This document shows, one piece after another, positions 35,392-45,098 of a stretch of DNA of 64,000 nt (positions are counted from its first letter, which is position 1; each line of letters opens with the position of its first letter). The DNA comes from Demequina subtropica (GTDB taxonomy: Bacteria; Actinomycetota; Actinomycetes; Actinomycetales; Demequinaceae): positions 62,001 to 126,000 of the forward strand of contig NZ_BBMB01000008.1 of NCBI RefSeq assembly GCF_000971235.1. Direction: 5' to 3'. Under the pieces are notes generated by a model. That model worked only from the letters and a program-made list of their open reading frames with translations, searched no databases and had not been told where the DNA came from. Position numbers and translations under genes: made by a program.

Positions 35392-37443
35392 ATGAAGAAC
35401 GTCCTCAACATCCGCCTGATCATCTTCTATGTCGCCGCGGCGCTGCTCGTCGCCTGGGTCGTGTCCGGGCTGCTCTCGCCGCGCACGCAGCAGGTCGACA
35501 CATCGGTCGGTCTCGACATGCTCGAGCAGCAGGTCGCCGACCAGGTCAAGATCGTCGACGGCGATCAGCGCGTCGAGATCACCCTGATCGACTCCGAGGA
35601 CTTCCCGGAGGGCACGCCCGAGGAGTGGGCGGACTACCGCGGCAAGGTCGAGTTCTTCTACGTCGAGCCCCAGGGCCAGGAGATCGTCGACGCCGTCAAG
35701 GCCGCCGACCCGGCCCAGGGCTACAACTCCGAGGTGCCGCAGAGCTCGATCTGGGCGTCGATCGCGTTCACGTTCCTCCCGATCCTGCTGCTCGTGGGCC
35801 TGTTCTGGTTCCTCATGTCGAACATGCAGGGCGGCGGTGGCGGCCGCCTCATGAGCTTCGGCAAGTCGAAGGCGTCGATGGTGACGCCCGACACCCCGAC
35901 CGTGAAGTTCGAGGACGTCGCGGGCGTGGACGAGGCGGTCGAGGAGCTCAAGGAGATCGAGGAGTTCCTCGAGAACCCGGCCAAGTTCCAGGCCGTGGGC
36001 GCCAAGATCCCCAAGGGCGTCCTGCTCTACGGCCCGCCCGGCACCGGCAAGACGCTGCTCGCGCGCGCCGTCGCTGGTGAGGCCGGCGTGCCCTTCTTCA
36101 GCATCTCCGGGTCCGACTTCGTCGAGATGTTCGTCGGTGTCGGTGCGAGCCGCGTGCGCGACCTGTTCGAGCAGGCCAAGAAGAACAGCCCCGCGATCAT
36201 CTTCGTCGACGAGATCGACGCCGTCGGTCGCCACCGCGGCGCCGGCATGGGCGGCGGTCACGACGAGCGCGAGCAGACCCTCAACCAGATGCTGGTCGAG
36301 ATGGACGGCTTCGACATCCACACCAACATCATCATGATCGCGGCGACCAACCGCCCCGACATCCTCGACCCCGCCCTTCTCAGGCCCGGACGCTTCGACC
36401 GCCAGGTGGGCGTCGACGCCCCCGACCTCAAGGGCCGCGTCAAGGTGCTCGAGGTGCACGCCAAGGGCAAGCCCATCTCGCCCGAGGTGGACCTCGACGC
36501 CCTGGCCCGCCGCACGCCCGGCTTCACCGGCGCGGACCTCGCGAACGTCCTCAACGAGGCCGCGCTGCTCACGGCGCGCCGCGAGAAGCAGCTCATCGGC
36601 CCCGACGAGATGGACGAGGCGATCGACCGCGTCATCGCCGGCCCGCAGAAGCGCACCCGCGTGATGAACGACCACGACAAGACGGTCACGGCGTATCACG
36701 AGGGCGGCCACGCCCTGGTCGCCGCGGCCATGCGCCACACGGACCCCGTCACCAAGGTGACCATCCTGCCCCGCGGCCGCGCCCTCGGGTACACGATGGT
36801 GATGCCGCAGGAGGACCGCTACTCCAAGACGCGCAACCAGCTGCTCGACAACCTCGCGTACGCGATGGGCGGCCGCATCGCGGAGGAGCTGATCTTCGGC
36901 GACCCGTCGACGGGCGCGAGCAACGACATCCAGCAGGCCACCGAGATCGCCAAGCAGATGGTGACCGAGTACGGCATGTCCACCAAGGTGGGCTCCGTGC
37001 GGCTCACCGGCAGCTCGGGCGAGGTGTTCCTGGGCCGCGACATGGGCCACGGCCGCGAGTACTCCGAGTCCGTCGCGTCGACCGTCGACCAGGAGGTCCG
37101 GGGACTGCTCGACAACGCGATGGCGGAGGCGACGATCGCGCTGACGCAGAACCGTGCGGTGCTCGACGCCCTTGCCGCGGCGCTGCTCGAGAAGGAGACG
37201 CTCGGCGAGACCGAGCTCGCGGAGATCTTCGCCGACGTCGAGAAGATCACCGCGCGCGACGAGTGGATCTCCGGTCGCTGGATCGAGGCCGCCCCCGCGA
37301 CCGCCAAGGGCGGCGCCATCGAGGCGCCCGCCAAGGCCGTGGCGACGGACGATGCGGCGCCCGCCGAGGTACCCGCCGGCGCCCCCGCAGGCGAAGAGGA
37401 CGCCGTCCCGGCGCCCGAGCTGGTCGAGCCGAAGGACCAGTGA
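35392..37443 (+). CDS. ftsH: ATP-dependent zinc metalloprotease FtsH
   Basis: The 683-residue membrane AAA+ protease degrades membrane and regulatory proteins. Two membrane segments (about 8-27 and 122-143) bracket the extracytoplasmic region. Walker A GPPGTGKT lies at 214-221, Walker B IIFVDEID near 268-275, and the zinc site HEGGH at 436-440, where HEAGH is the commoner form. The Ala/Pro/Glu-rich C-terminal tail is typical of actinobacteria. The decamer GGACGATGCG occurs in the tail as codons for DDA. folE overlaps its stop by GTGA, starting the folate operon. Confidence 0.96.
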   Translation: MKNVLNIRLIIFYVAAALLVAWVVSGLLSPRTQQVDTSVGLDMLEQQVADQVKIVDGDQRVEITLIDSEDFPEGTPEEWADYRGKVEFFYVEPQGQEIVDAVKAADPAQGYNSEVPQSSIWASIAFTFLPILLLVGLFWFLMSNMQGGGGGRLMSFGKSKASMVTPDTPTVKFEDVAGVDEAVEELKEIEEFLENPAKFQAVGAKIPKGVLLYGPPGTGKTLLARAVAGEAGVPFFSISGSDFVEMFVGVGASRVRDLFEQAKKNSPAIIFVDEIDAVGRHRGAGMGGGHDEREQTLNQMLVEMDGFDIHTNIIMIAATNRPDILDPALLRPGRFDRQVGVDAPDLKGRVKVLEVHAKGKPISPEVDLDALARRTPGFTGADLANVLNEAALLTARREKQLIGPDEMDEAIDRVIAGPQKRTRVMNDHDKTVTAYHEGGHALVAAAMRHTDPVTKVTILPRGRALGYTMVMPQEDRYSKTRNQLLDNLAYAMGGRIAEELIFGDPSTGASNDIQQATEIAKQMVTEYGMSTKVGSVRLTGSSGEVFLGRDMGHGREYSESVASTVDQEVRGLLDNAMAEATIALTQNRAVLDALAAALLEKETLGETELAEIFADVEKITARDEWISGRWIEAAPATAKGGAIEAPAKAVATDDAAPAEVPAGAPAGEEDAVPAPELVEPKDQ

Positions 37444-38012
37444 CGGTGCCGGTCGACAAGCCGCGGATCGAGAGCGCCGTCAGGGAGATCCTGGCCGCCG
37501 TCGGCGAGGACCCGGACCGCGACGGGCTCAAGGACACCCCCAGCCGGGTGGCGCGCGCGTACGAGGAGTTCTTCAGGGGCCTCCATGAGGACCCGGCGGA
37601 CGTCCTCAGCGCGGTCTTCGAGCTGGGCCACGAGGAGATGATCCTGGTCAAGGACATCGAGCTGTACTCGATGTGCGAGCACCACCTGGTGCCGTTCCAC
37701 GGCGTCGCGCACGTCGCGTACATCCCCGGCACGGACGGCCGCATCACCGGGCTCTCCAAGCTCGCGCGCCTGGTCGACGTCTACGCCAAGCGCCCCCAGG
37801 TGCAGGAGCGGCTCACCACGCAGGTGGCCGATGCGCTCGTGGACGAGCTCGGTGCGCGCGGCGTGATCGTCGTGGTCGAGGCCGAGCACCTGTGCATGTC
37901 GATGCGCGGCGTCCGCAAGCCCGGCTCGCGCACGGTCACCAGCGCGGTCCGCGGGATCATGCGGGACGCCGCGACGCGCGCCGAGGCGATGAGCCTCATC
38001 GTCGGCAAGTAG
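37440..38012 (+). CDS. folE: GTP cyclohydrolase I
   Basis: The 190-residue enzyme opens GTP to form 7,8-dihydroneopterin triphosphate, the first step of folate synthesis. Zinc ligands are in [12 protein letters not shown] and [10 protein letters not shown], with [23 protein letters not shown] between them. Regular FolE length and the complete zinc site indicate the type IA enzyme. GTG 37440 makes a GTGA overlap with ftsH; GTG 37446 is also possible. folP follows 13 bp downstream. Confidence 0.95.
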   Translation: MTVPVDKPRIESAVREILAAVGEDPDRDGLKDTPSRVARAYEEFFRGLHEDPADVLSAVFELGHEEMILVKDIELYSMCEHHLVPFHGVAHVAYIPGTDGRITGLSKLARLVDVYAKRPQVQERLTTQVADALVDELGARGVIVVVEAEHLCMSMRGVRKPGSRTVTSAVRGIMRDAATRAEAMSLIVGK

Positions 38013-38025
38013 GAGGTCGCCGGAC

Positions 38026-38853
38026 ATGACGCTGGTCATGGGGATCCTCAACGTCACTCCGGACAGCTTCAGCGACGGCGGCATGTACGCCGAGCTCGAC
38101 GCGGCGATCGCGCGCGGCGTGCAGCTCGCGCACGACGGCGCGGACCTGGTCGACGTGGGCGGCGAGTCCACCCGCCCGGGCGCCGCGCGCGTCACCGTCG
38201 AGGAGGAGCAGCGCCGCGTCGTGCCGGTCATCCGCGCGCTCGCACAGGCCGGCGTCGCGACGAGCATCGACACCATGAACGCCGCGACCGCGCGCGCCGC
38301 CGTCGAGGCCGGCGCGAGCATCGTCAACGACGTCTCGGGCGGGCTCGCGGACGATGCGATGGCCGCGACCGTCGCCGACCTCGCCGTCGACTTCATCGCC
38401 ATGCACTGGCGCGCCCACTCCACGGAGATGGACCACCGCGACGAGTACGCGGACGTCGTGCGCGAGGTGGGCGACGAGCTCGCCGCGCGCGTCGACGCCC
38501 TCGTCGCCGCGGGCGTCCGCGAGGAGCGCATCGTCCTCGACCCGGGCCTGGGCTTCTCCAAGGTGACGGACTCGAACTGGCCGCTGCTCGCGAACCTCGA
38601 CGCATGGTCGCGCGGGCACCGCGTGCTGGTGGGCGCGAGCCGCAAGCGCTTCCTCGGCGCCGCGATCGCGCGCCCGGGCGTGGACGCCGGCGACCCGACG
38701 ATGCGCGAGCACGCCACCACCGCGGTGACCTCCCTGGCAGCCGCGCACGGCGCCTGGGCGGTGCGGGTGCACGATGCGGCAGCGGCTGTCGACGCGACGC
38801 GCGTCGTGTCGGCTTGGGAGAACGCACGTCGACCGGAAGGATGGGCCTCATGA
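38026..38853 (+). CDS. folP: dihydropteroate synthase
   Basis: The 275-residue TIM-barrel enzyme condenses pterin pyrophosphate with p-aminobenzoate and is the sulfonamide target. MGILNVTPDSFSDGG at 5-19, DVGGESTRPGA near 45-55 and GASRKRF near 204-210 are the three conserved substrate loops. TAGGAGG precedes the ATG. It overlaps the folB-folK fusion by ATGA. Two perfect decamer-family sites lie inside it, one read as DDA and one as RIV. Confidence 0.95.
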   Translation: MTLVMGILNVTPDSFSDGGMYAELDAAIARGVQLAHDGADLVDVGGESTRPGAARVTVEEEQRRVVPVIRALAQAGVATSIDTMNAATARAAVEAGASIVNDVSGGLADDAMAATVADLAVDFIAMHWRAHSTEMDHRDEYADVVREVGDELAARVDALVAAGVREERIVLDPGLGFSKVTDSNWPLLANLDAWSRGHRVLVGASRKRFLGAAIARPGVDAGDPTMREHATTAVTSLAAAHGAWAVRVHDAAAAVDATRVVSAWENARRPEGWAS

Positions 38854-39884
38854 CGACGCCGACCATCACCCCGTACCTCAAGGACGGGATCGAGCTCGAC
38901 CAGATCATCGTCCAGGGCATTCGTGTCACCGGCTTCCACGGGGTCTACGCCCCGGAGAAGGAGTCGGGGCAGCTGTTCCTCGCCGATGTGGTGGCCCACG
39001 TGTCCACGCGCATCGCGGCCGACAAGGACGATCTGCTCCGCACCGTCAACTACTCGGAGATCGCCGACCGCACCGCCGAGGTGCTCGGCGGCGATCCCTC
39101 CGACCTGCTCGAGACCGTCGCCGAGCACATCGCGCGCGCGATCCTCGAGATGCCCGGCGTGCAGGCGGTGGACGTCATCGTCCACAAGCCGCAGGCCCCG
39201 CTGCACGTCGAGTTCCGCGACGTCATGGTGAAGATCCGCCGCGACCTGCGCTCGGGCACGCTGTGGGCGGACAAGCGCATCGGCTCGTCGGCGGGCGGCT
39301 CGGGCGACCCGTTCGCCCCCGCGCCGCGCTCGGGCGACCCCGCGGACGCGCAGCCCCTTCAGCCCGTGACCGCCTACCTGGGCCTCGGGGGCAACATCGG
39401 CGACGTCGACACGTCCTTCCGTGAGGCGCTGTGGGAGCTGCACCGCATCCCGGGCATCGAGGTGCTGCGAGCCTCCTCGCTGTTCCGCACGCGCCCTGTG
39501 GGCGGACCCGAGCAGGCCGACTTCCTCAACGTCGTCGTCGCGGTCGAGACCGCGCTCGCGCCGCGCGCGCTGCTCGCCGCGTGCCAGGGCGTCGAGGTCC
39601 TCCACGGACGTGAGCGGCGTGAGGAGAACGGTCCGCGGACGCTGGACATCGACGTGCTCGCGTACGACGCGATGACTCTCGACGCCGACGATCTGAAGGT
39701 CCCGCACCCGCGCGCGGCCGAGCGGGCGTTCGTGCTCCAGCCGTGGGCGACGCTCGCCCCCGACTTCGAGCTCCCGGGCGCGGGCCGCATCGGCGACCTC
39801 GCGGCGGCGATCGGCACCGACGGCGTCGAGCTCGTGGCGGAGCGCTGGCCAGCGGCGCAGGAGAGCGCGAACCCCCAGGCGTGA
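38850..39884 (+). CDS. folK: FolB-FolK bifunctional folate enzyme
   Basis: The 344-residue protein fuses dihydroneopterin aldolase and HPPK. Residues about 18-132 are FolB (IIVQGIRVTGFHGVYAPEKESGQ, VNYSEIADRT, VDVIVHKPQAPL). An Asp/Pro/Ala linker from about 145 to 170 joins FolK, with AYLGLGGNIGDV near 173-184 and ENGPRTLDIDVLAYD near 258-272 holding the ATP and Mg2+ residues. In mycobacteria the two are separate adjacent genes. The ATGA overlap with folP keeps the whole pathway in one operon. Confidence 0.93.
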   Translation: MTTPTITPYLKDGIELDQIIVQGIRVTGFHGVYAPEKESGQLFLADVVAHVSTRIAADKDDLLRTVNYSEIADRTAEVLGGDPSDLLETVAEHIARAILEMPGVQAVDVIVHKPQAPLHVEFRDVMVKIRRDLRSGTLWADKRIGSSAGGSGDPFAPAPRSGDPADAQPLQPVTAYLGLGGNIGDVDTSFREALWELHRIPGIEVLRASSLFRTRPVGGPEQADFLNVVVAVETALAPRALLAACQGVEVLHGRERREENGPRTLDIDVLAYDAMTLDADDLKVPHPRAAERAFVLQPWATLAPDFELPGAGRIGDLAAAIGTDGVELVAERWPAAQESANPQA

Positions 39885-39918
39885 ACGGCATGGGCGCCCG
39901 GGCGGCAGCGAGGTCGCG

Positions 39919-40386
39919 ATGACCCCGCTGAGCCGCACACGCCTCGTCGTGCTCGCCTCCGTGATGGGGCTCGTGGCGTGGGCGATCGCCCGCATGGCCG
40001 TCGCGTCCGGCTCGACGCCCCTCGCGGTGCCCTGGACGGTGCTCGTGGTCGCGGGCCTCGTGGGGGTGCTCGTGCTCTGGCTCGGCTGGGCGGTGCGGCA
40101 GTACCGACGCGGCAAGAACCCGGGGCTCAGCGGGCTGCGCGCCGCGCGGACCGCGGTGCTCGCGCAGGCGTGCGCCTACACGGGCTCGATCATCGCGGGC
40201 GCCTTCGCGGGCTACGGCCTCGCGATCGCGCTCGAGTGGTCGCATGCGCCGCGGCGCGAGGTGGCGATCTCGGCGTTCGTCGCGGTGCTCGGCGGGCTCG
40301 TGCTCGTGGCTGCGGCGCTGATCGCCGAGCACTGGTGCAAGGACAGCCGCGACGACGACAACGAGGGCGGCTCCGCGCCGGCCTGA
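39919..40386 (+). CDS. DUF3180 family membrane protein
   Basis: The 155-residue product has four predicted membrane segments (about 8-29, 38-58, 78-100, 111-131) and ends in an acidic tail (DSRDDDNEGG). Length, topology and position directly after folK match the DUF3180 proteins conserved in actinobacteria. No catalytic motif is visible. It is likely co-transcribed with the folate genes. Role unknown. Confidence 0.75.
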   Translation: MTPLSRTRLVVLASVMGLVAWAIARMAVASGSTPLAVPWTVLVVAGLVGVLVLWLGWAVRQYRRGKNPGLSGLRAARTAVLAQACAYTGSIIAGAFAGYGLAIALEWSHAPRREVAISAFVAVLGGLVLVAAALIAEHWCKDSRDDDNEGGSAPA

Positions 40387-40453
40387 CACGCGTCCGCCGA
40401 GGAGGGCGCGTCGCGGGTGCCGGGCCGCGGTCCACCCCTGGCACACTGAAGTC

Positions 40454-40936
40454 ATGAGCTGGTACGAGAACGCCGCTGCTCCGTGGGTCCCGGTCTCCCG
40501 CAGGCTCATCACCGCGCGGCTCGTCCCCGCGGGGATCGTGTTCGGCCTGCTCGTGCTCGCGAGCCTCGTGGTCGCGCTCGCGACGGGCGAGCCATGGTTC
40601 CTCCTCGGGTCCATCGCGATCCTGGCGATCGGCGCGTGGGTCGCCTGGGTGATCGTCCGCCAGGTGGGCGCCCACGCATGGGCGGAGGGGGAGGACGACC
40701 TCCTGGTGCGCAAGGGCCGCATGTTCCGCTCCGTCACGGTGGTGCCGTACGGGCGCATGCAGTTCGTCGACGTCAAGGCCGGTCCGCTCGACCGCGCCCT
40801 CGGCATCGCGACGGTGCAGCTCCACACCGCCTCTCCCGGCACGGACGCCTCGATCGCGGGGGTGCCCGCGGAGGAGGCCGCGCGCCTCCGTGACCGCCTC
40901 ACCACACGCGGCGAGGCACGGCTGGCGGGTCTGTGA
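40454..40936 (+). CDS. bacterial PH-domain membrane protein (YdbS-like)
   Basis: The 160-residue protein has two N-terminal membrane segments (about 26-43 and 47-70) followed by one bPH2 domain. The domain begins AWAEGEDDLLVRKGRMFRSVTVVPYGRMQFVDVKAGPLDRALGI, the usual family pattern. It is encoded next to a larger PH-domain protein with a GTGA overlap, the ydbS-ydbT arrangement found in many Gram-positives. The pair probably forms a membrane complex. A role in bacteriocin or envelope-stress resistance is known for some relatives, but no specific function can be claimed here. Confidence 0.8.
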   Translation: MSWYENAAAPWVPVSRRLITARLVPAGIVFGLLVLASLVVALATGEPWFLLGSIAILAIGAWVAWVIVRQVGAHAWAEGEDDLLVRKGRMFRSVTVVPYGRMQFVDVKAGPLDRALGIATVQLHTASPGTDASIAGVPAEEAARLRDRLTTRGEARLAGL

Positions 40937-42546
40937 GCGTCGACGGCTCGGTCTACCGGGCCCCTCGCGAGTGGACGCGCCTCCACCCGGTGTCGCCGCT
41001 GCTCGGCGGCTGGGCCGTGCTCGGCCTCATCTTCGCGTACCTCATCCATCAGCGGCTCCCGGACTGGGTCGCGGGAGACGAGGGCGGCTGGGACTTCCTC
41101 GACCAGTTCCCGCTGGTCGGGCTCGCCATCGCCGCCGCGCTCGGCTTCGCCGCCACGCTCGCGATCTCGGTGTGGCAGTGGCGCCGCACCGAGTTCCGCA
41201 TCGGGGACGACGCGGTCTACCTGCGCCGCGGCATCGTCACCCAGCAGCAGCGCCAGGCGCGGCTCGACCGGCTCCAGGCGGTCGACGTGGTGCAGCCGCT
41301 GCTCGCGCGGCTGTTCGGCTTCGCGGCGCTCTCGGTCCAGGTCGCGGGCGGCGAGGGTTCGGGCATCGAGCTCAAGTTCCTGCGCCTGGGCGACGCGGAG
41401 GCGCTGCGCAACGAGATCCTCTACCTCGCCGCGGGGCTCAAGGAAGGCGACCAGGAGCCGCCGGCTCCCGCCGACGGTGGGGACGATGCGGGCGTCGCGG
41501 GCGCATCGTCATTCCGCGACCTCGCGGCCGACCGGGCCCGCGCGTTCGAGCGTCCCGAGGACGTGCTGTCGGGTCGCGAGCGGGTCCGGACCGCTGTCGC
41601 GGCGGCGGAGGAGCGCGAGGTGTACCGCGTCCCGCTCGGGAGGCTCGTGCTCTCGACGCTGTTCTCCGGCCCCGCGATCTTCGTGCTGCTCGCGCCGCTC
41701 ACGGGGCTCCTCGCCACCGTGTTCCTCAAGGTCGACGTGCTGGGCGGCCTTCTCGCCGCCATCGGTACCAGCCTGTTCGCGATCATCGGTGCGCTGGGCG
41801 CGCTGCTCGGGTTCTTCTGGACGCGCATCAACGGCGGCTTCGGCTTCACCGCGGCGCTGTCGGCGGACGGGCTGCGGCTGCGGCACGGCCTCATGGAGAC
41901 GCGGCGCCAGACGGTGCCCCCGGGCCGCGTCCAGGCGATCCGCCTGCACCAGCCGCCGCTGTGGCGCGGTCAGGACTGGTGGCGCATCACGCTCAACGTC
42001 GCCGGCTACGGCGCCACGGACGAGGCCGTGTCGGTGCTGCACCCGGTCGCCACGCGCGAGGAGGCCCTCACCGCGGTGTGGCTGGTCCTGCCCGACCTCG
42101 GCGAGCCCGACCCGTACGGCACGCTCGGATTCGCGCTGCACGGCACCGGCTCCGAGGGCGGCTTCCTCACCAGCCCCGAGCGCGCTCGCCGGCTCGACCC
42201 GCTCCAGTGGCGCTTCCGCGGTGTGCGCGCGACCGAGCGAGCGCTGCTCATCCGGCGCGGCCGCTGGTCGCGCGAGCTCGTGATCGTCCCCCACGAGCGC
42301 ACCCAGTCGCTGGGCCTGACCCAGGGTCCCGTGCGCCGCTCGCTGCGCCTCGCGAACGTCGAGGTCCACTCGACCGCGGGGCCCGTCACGCCGGTCGCGG
42401 CGCACCTGGACCTCGACGACGCGATCGCGTTGCTCGACGCGCAGGCCACGAGGGCCCGCGAGGGCAGGAGGCGCCAGACCCCCGAGCAATGGATGACGGC
42501 GGTGGGCCTGGCGCCCGCCTCTCCCGAAGGAGACCCGCATGGATGA
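40933..42546 (+). CDS. bacterial PH-domain membrane protein (YdbT-like)
   Basis: The 537-residue partner has two membrane hairpins (about 25-80 and 235-300) and at least two bPH2 domains. The first starts EFRIGDDAVYLRRGIVTQQQRQARLDRLQAVDVVQPLLARLFG. The second repeats the pattern as GFTAALSADGLRLRHGLMETRRQTVPPGRVQAIRLHQPPLWR. A third, weaker copy follows in the C-terminal 120 residues. GTG 40933 overlaps the upstream gene by 4 bp. The next gene starts 8 bp before its stop. Confidence 0.8.
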   Translation: MSVDGSVYRAPREWTRLHPVSPLLGGWAVLGLIFAYLIHQRLPDWVAGDEGGWDFLDQFPLVGLAIAAALGFAATLAISVWQWRRTEFRIGDDAVYLRRGIVTQQQRQARLDRLQAVDVVQPLLARLFGFAALSVQVAGGEGSGIELKFLRLGDAEALRNEILYLAAGLKEGDQEPPAPADGGDDAGVAGASSFRDLAADRARAFERPEDVLSGRERVRTAVAAAEEREVYRVPLGRLVLSTLFSGPAIFVLLAPLTGLLATVFLKVDVLGGLLAAIGTSLFAIIGALGALLGFFWTRINGGFGFTAALSADGLRLRHGLMETRRQTVPPGRVQAIRLHQPPLWRGQDWWRITLNVAGYGATDEAVSVLHPVATREEALTAVWLVLPDLGEPDPYGTLGFALHGTGSEGGFLTSPERARRLDPLQWRFRGVRATERALLIRRGRWSRELVIVPHERTQSLGLTQGPVRRSLRLANVEVHSTAGPVTPVAAHLDLDDAIALLDAQATRAREGRRRQTPEQWMTAVGLAPASPEGDPHG

Positions 42547-43468
42547 CGTCCGCGGACACGCGGTCAACGGCAACACCCGGCGGCCCGGCCGCCTGCGCAT
42601 CGGCGTGGTCGGGGCAGGCCGCGTGGGCGCGGTGCTCGCCGCCGCGCTGCGCGAGGCCGGTCATGAGATCGTCGCCGCGTCGGGTGTCTCCGACGCGACG
42701 CTGTCGCGCATCGACGCGCTCCTGCCGGGTGTCCCGGTCGCCGACCCCGACGAGGTGGTGCGCGCCGCGGAGCTGGTGCTGCTCACCGTCCCGGACGATG
42801 CGATCGGCCCCGTCGCGGCCGGCCTCGCCAAGGTCGAGGCGTGGCGCCCGGGTCAGCTGGTGGTGCACACGTCCGGCCGGCACGGGATCGACGTGCTCGC
42901 GCAGTCGGGAGCCGCCGGCATCGTGCCGCTCGCGATCCACCCTGCGATGACCTTCACCGGCACGTCGATGGACCGCTCGCGGCTGACGGACGCCGTGTTC
43001 GCCGTGACCGCGCCGCCCGGCATGCTGCCGATCGCCCAGGCGCTCGTGGTCGAGATGGGCGGCGAGCCCGTGGTGGTCGAGGAGTGGGACCGCCCGCTCT
43101 ACCACGCGGCCCTGGTGCACGGCGCGAACCACGTGGTCACGGCCGTCGCGCAGGCGAGCGGCGTGCTCGCGCGCATCGGCATCGAGGAGCCGGCGCGCGT
43201 GCTCGGGCCGCTCATCCACGCGTCCGTCGACGGCGCGCTGCGCGACGCGCCGGGCGCCGTCTCCACTCTGACGGGACCCGTGGTTCGCGGCGACGCGGGC
43301 ACGGTCGCTGCGCACCTGCGGGCGCTCGAGGGGCAGCCCGAGGCGCTTTTCGCGTATCGTGCCATGGCGCGCGCCACGGCAGACCTGGCGCTCAGCGGCG
43401 GCCGCATCGGCCCCGCGCAGTACGCCGACCTCATCGCGACGCTCGGCACCGACGGAATGGGAGATTGA
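42539..43468 (+). CDS. Rossmann-fold DUF2520 oxidoreductase-like protein
   Basis: The 309-residue protein has an N-terminal NAD(P)-binding Rossmann domain (IGVVGAGRVGAVLAAALREAGHEI near 21-44). A C-terminal DUF2520 helical domain begins YHAALVHGANHVVTA. The arrangement resembles ketopantoate or prephenate reductases. It is coupled to panC by TGATG and its position before panC is conserved in actinobacteria, so a role linked to pantoate supply is possible but unproven. AAGGAG 8 nt upstream decides the ATG. Confidence 0.8.
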   Translation: MDDVRGHAVNGNTRRPGRLRIGVVGAGRVGAVLAAALREAGHEIVAASGVSDATLSRIDALLPGVPVADPDEVVRAAELVLLTVPDDAIGPVAAGLAKVEAWRPGQLVVHTSGRHGIDVLAQSGAAGIVPLAIHPAMTFTGTSMDRSRLTDAVFAVTAPPGMLPIAQALVVEMGGEPVVVEEWDRPLYHAALVHGANHVVTAVAQASGVLARIGIEEPARVLGPLIHASVDGALRDAPGAVSTLTGPVVRGDAGTVAAHLRALEGQPEALFAYRAMARATADLALSGGRIGPAQYADLIATLGTDGMGD

Positions 43469-44328
43469 TGCGCATCGTCCACACGGCGAGCGACCTCCGA
43501 GGGACCGCGACGCGGCCCTCCAGGCGTGAGGGGGACCGCGCGTCGCGGGCCGTCGTCATGACCATGGGGGCGCTGCACGAGGGCCATCTGGCGCTCGTGC
43601 GCGCGGCACGCGAGGCGGCCGACGAGGTGGTGGTGACCATCTTCGTCAACCCTCTCCAGTTCGACGACGCCGACGACCTGGACCGCTACCCGCGCACGCT
43701 CGACGAGGACTGCGCGCTGCTCGAGCCGCTCGGCGTGGACGTGGTCTTCGCGCCGTCGGTCGAGGAGGTGTACGCCGGGGGCGAGCCCGTGGTGACCGTC
43801 TCCGCCGGCGCGATCGGCGAGGTCTTCGAGGGAGCGCATCGTCCCGGGCACTTCGACGGCGTGCTCACCGTCGTGGCGAAGCTGCTCAACCTCACCCAGC
43901 CGGACCTCGCGTTCTTCGGGCAGAAGGACGCGCAGCAGGTCATCGCCGTGCGGACCATGGTGCGCGACCTCAACTTCCCCGTCCAGGTGGTGGCCGTGCC
44001 CACCGTCCGCGACAAGGACGGCCTGGCGCTGTCCTCGCGCAACGTGTTCCTGTCGCCGGCCGAGCGGGAGAGCGCGCTCGCCCTCTCGGCGGCGCTGCGC
44101 GAGGCCGATGCGGCGGTCCGGTCGGGCGACGGGGTGTCCGCGGCGCTCGCGGTCGGGCGCGCGGTGCTCGCCTCCGAGCCGGGCGTCGAGGTCGACTATC
44201 TCGAGTTCCAGGACCCCGTGACCGCCGACGTGGTGCCCGAGGGCTACCGTGGAGAGGCGGTGCTCGCCGTCGCCGCCCGCGTGGGCGAGACCCGGCTCAT
44301 CGACAACCTGGTGACGCGGTTCGCCTGA
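43468..44328 (+). CDS. panC: pantoate-beta-alanine ligase
   Basis: The 286-residue enzyme joins pantoate and beta-alanine using ATP. MTMGALHEGHLALV near 34-47 carries the HIGH-type ATP site, FVNPLQF the pantoate site, FGQKDAQQ near 151-158 and LSSRNVFLSPAER near 189-201 the KMSKS-like region. ATG 43468 overlaps the preceding stop by one base. Two decamer-family sites occur, one immediately at the start codon (ATG CGC ATC GTC CAC). panD follows after palindromic element B. Confidence 0.95.
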   Translation: MRIVHTASDLRGTATRPSRREGDRASRAVVMTMGALHEGHLALVRAAREAADEVVVTIFVNPLQFDDADDLDRYPRTLDEDCALLEPLGVDVVFAPSVEEVYAGGEPVVTVSAGAIGEVFEGAHRPGHFDGVLTVVAKLLNLTQPDLAFFGQKDAQQVIAVRTMVRDLNFPVQVVAVPTVRDKDGLALSSRNVFLSPAERESALALSAALREADAAVRSGDGVSAALAVGRAVLASEPGVEVDYLEFQDPVTADVVPEGYRGEAVLAVAARVGETRLIDNLVTRFA

Positions 44329-44348
44329 CGCTTCCCGCCCATCCCGCC

Positions 44349-44444
44349 CGACAGCCCCAACGGAGCTGGTCCCGACACGCCGGGCCGGCCCGCGCATCGT
44401 GACCCGATCCCCGGCGTGTCACGGCGAACTCCGTTCGTGCTGTC
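44349..44444. repeat. palindromic gene-end element, family 2, copy B
   Basis: CGACAGCCCCAACGGAGCTGG at the left mirrors GAACTCCGTTCGTGCTGTC at the right, with an inner CCCGACACGCCGG pairing with CCGGCGTGTC. It fills the panC-panD gap. The same outer and inner arms recur in copies A, C, D and E. Confidence 0.8.
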
Positions 44445-44463
44445 CAGAATCAGAAGGCAACTC

Positions 44464-44928
44464 ATGACCTCGCTCCAGCGCCCGATGATGATCTCCAAGA
44501 TCCACCGGGCCACCGTGACCCAGGCGGACCTCCACTACGTGGGCTCCGTCACCATCGACGTCGACCTCATGGAGGCGGCGGACCTGCTGCCCGGCCAGCA
44601 GGTGGACATCGTCGACGTCACCAACGGCGCGCGGCTCACCACCTACGCGATCCCCGGAGAGCGGGGCTCGGGCGTGCTGTGCATCAACGGCGCGGCCGCG
44701 CACCTCATCACCGAGGGCGACCTGGTGATCATCATCGGCTACGGCATGCTCGCGGATGCCGAGGCGCGGACCTTCGAGCCGCACGTGGTCTTCGTCGACG
44801 CGGCCAACCGCGTCGTGCAGCTCTCCGACGAGCCCGGGCTCGTGCCGGACAACGCCGCCGGCCTCGAGCCCTCGGGCCTCCCGGTGCATGGGTTCCACAC
44901 GCAGGGCTGGGACGCGTACCCCTCCTAG
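44464..44928 (+). CDS. panD: aspartate 1-decarboxylase
   Basis: The 154-residue pyruvoyl enzyme makes beta-alanine for pantothenate. The self-cleavage site is the Gly-Ser in HYVGSVTID near residues 24-30; cleavage gives the pyruvoyl beta and alpha chains. [20 protein letters not shown] is the usual core. The C-terminal 35 residues (after [11 protein letters not shown]) are an extension common in actinobacterial PanD. ATG 44464 fits family length. It is separated from panC by element B and followed by element H, so its transcript may be short. Confidence 0.93.
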   Translation: MTSLQRPMMISKIHRATVTQADLHYVGSVTIDVDLMEAADLLPGQQVDIVDVTNGARLTTYAIPGERGSGVLCINGAAAHLITEGDLVIIIGYGMLADAEARTFEPHVVFVDAANRVVQLSDEPGLVPDNAAGLEPSGLPVHGFHTQGWDAYPS

Positions 44929-44931
44929 CCC

Positions 44932-45049
44932 GCGGCTCCGCCACACCAGATCGCGGCTCCGCCACACACCGCTCGGCGTGTCGTCGGTGTGTTGCGCGGG
45001 CCGATGACCGAAACACCCGTATCCGCCCGCGTTCGTGTGGCGGAGCCGC
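44932..45049. repeat. palindromic gene-end element, family 1, copy H
   Basis: GCGGCTCCGCCACAC occurs at 44932-44946 and 44953-44967, followed by CGCTCGGCGTGTCGTC. The inverted arm GTGTGGCGGAGCCGC lies at 45035-45049, with a partial further repeat GTGTGGCGG behind it. It has the same orientation as copy F and separates panD from nadB. Confidence 0.8.
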
Positions 45050-45085
45050 GTGTGGCGGGGTGCCGGGGTCCCGCATCGGCGCCGG

Positions 45086-45091
45086 TAACCT
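45086..45091 (+). promoter_or_regulatory. -10 box, leaderless start of nadB
   Basis: TAACCT ends 7 nt before ATG 45099, with no Shine-Dalgarno sequence between them. Confidence 0.5.
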
Positions 45092-45098
45092 GACGTTC

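Noticed and set aside
36819-40115. Very long open frame on the minus strand opposite ftsH, folE, folP and folK
   Set aside because: Four well-conserved enzymes are encoded on the plus strand. Long antisense frames are expected at this GC content and the translation is Arg/His-rich with no recognisable domain.
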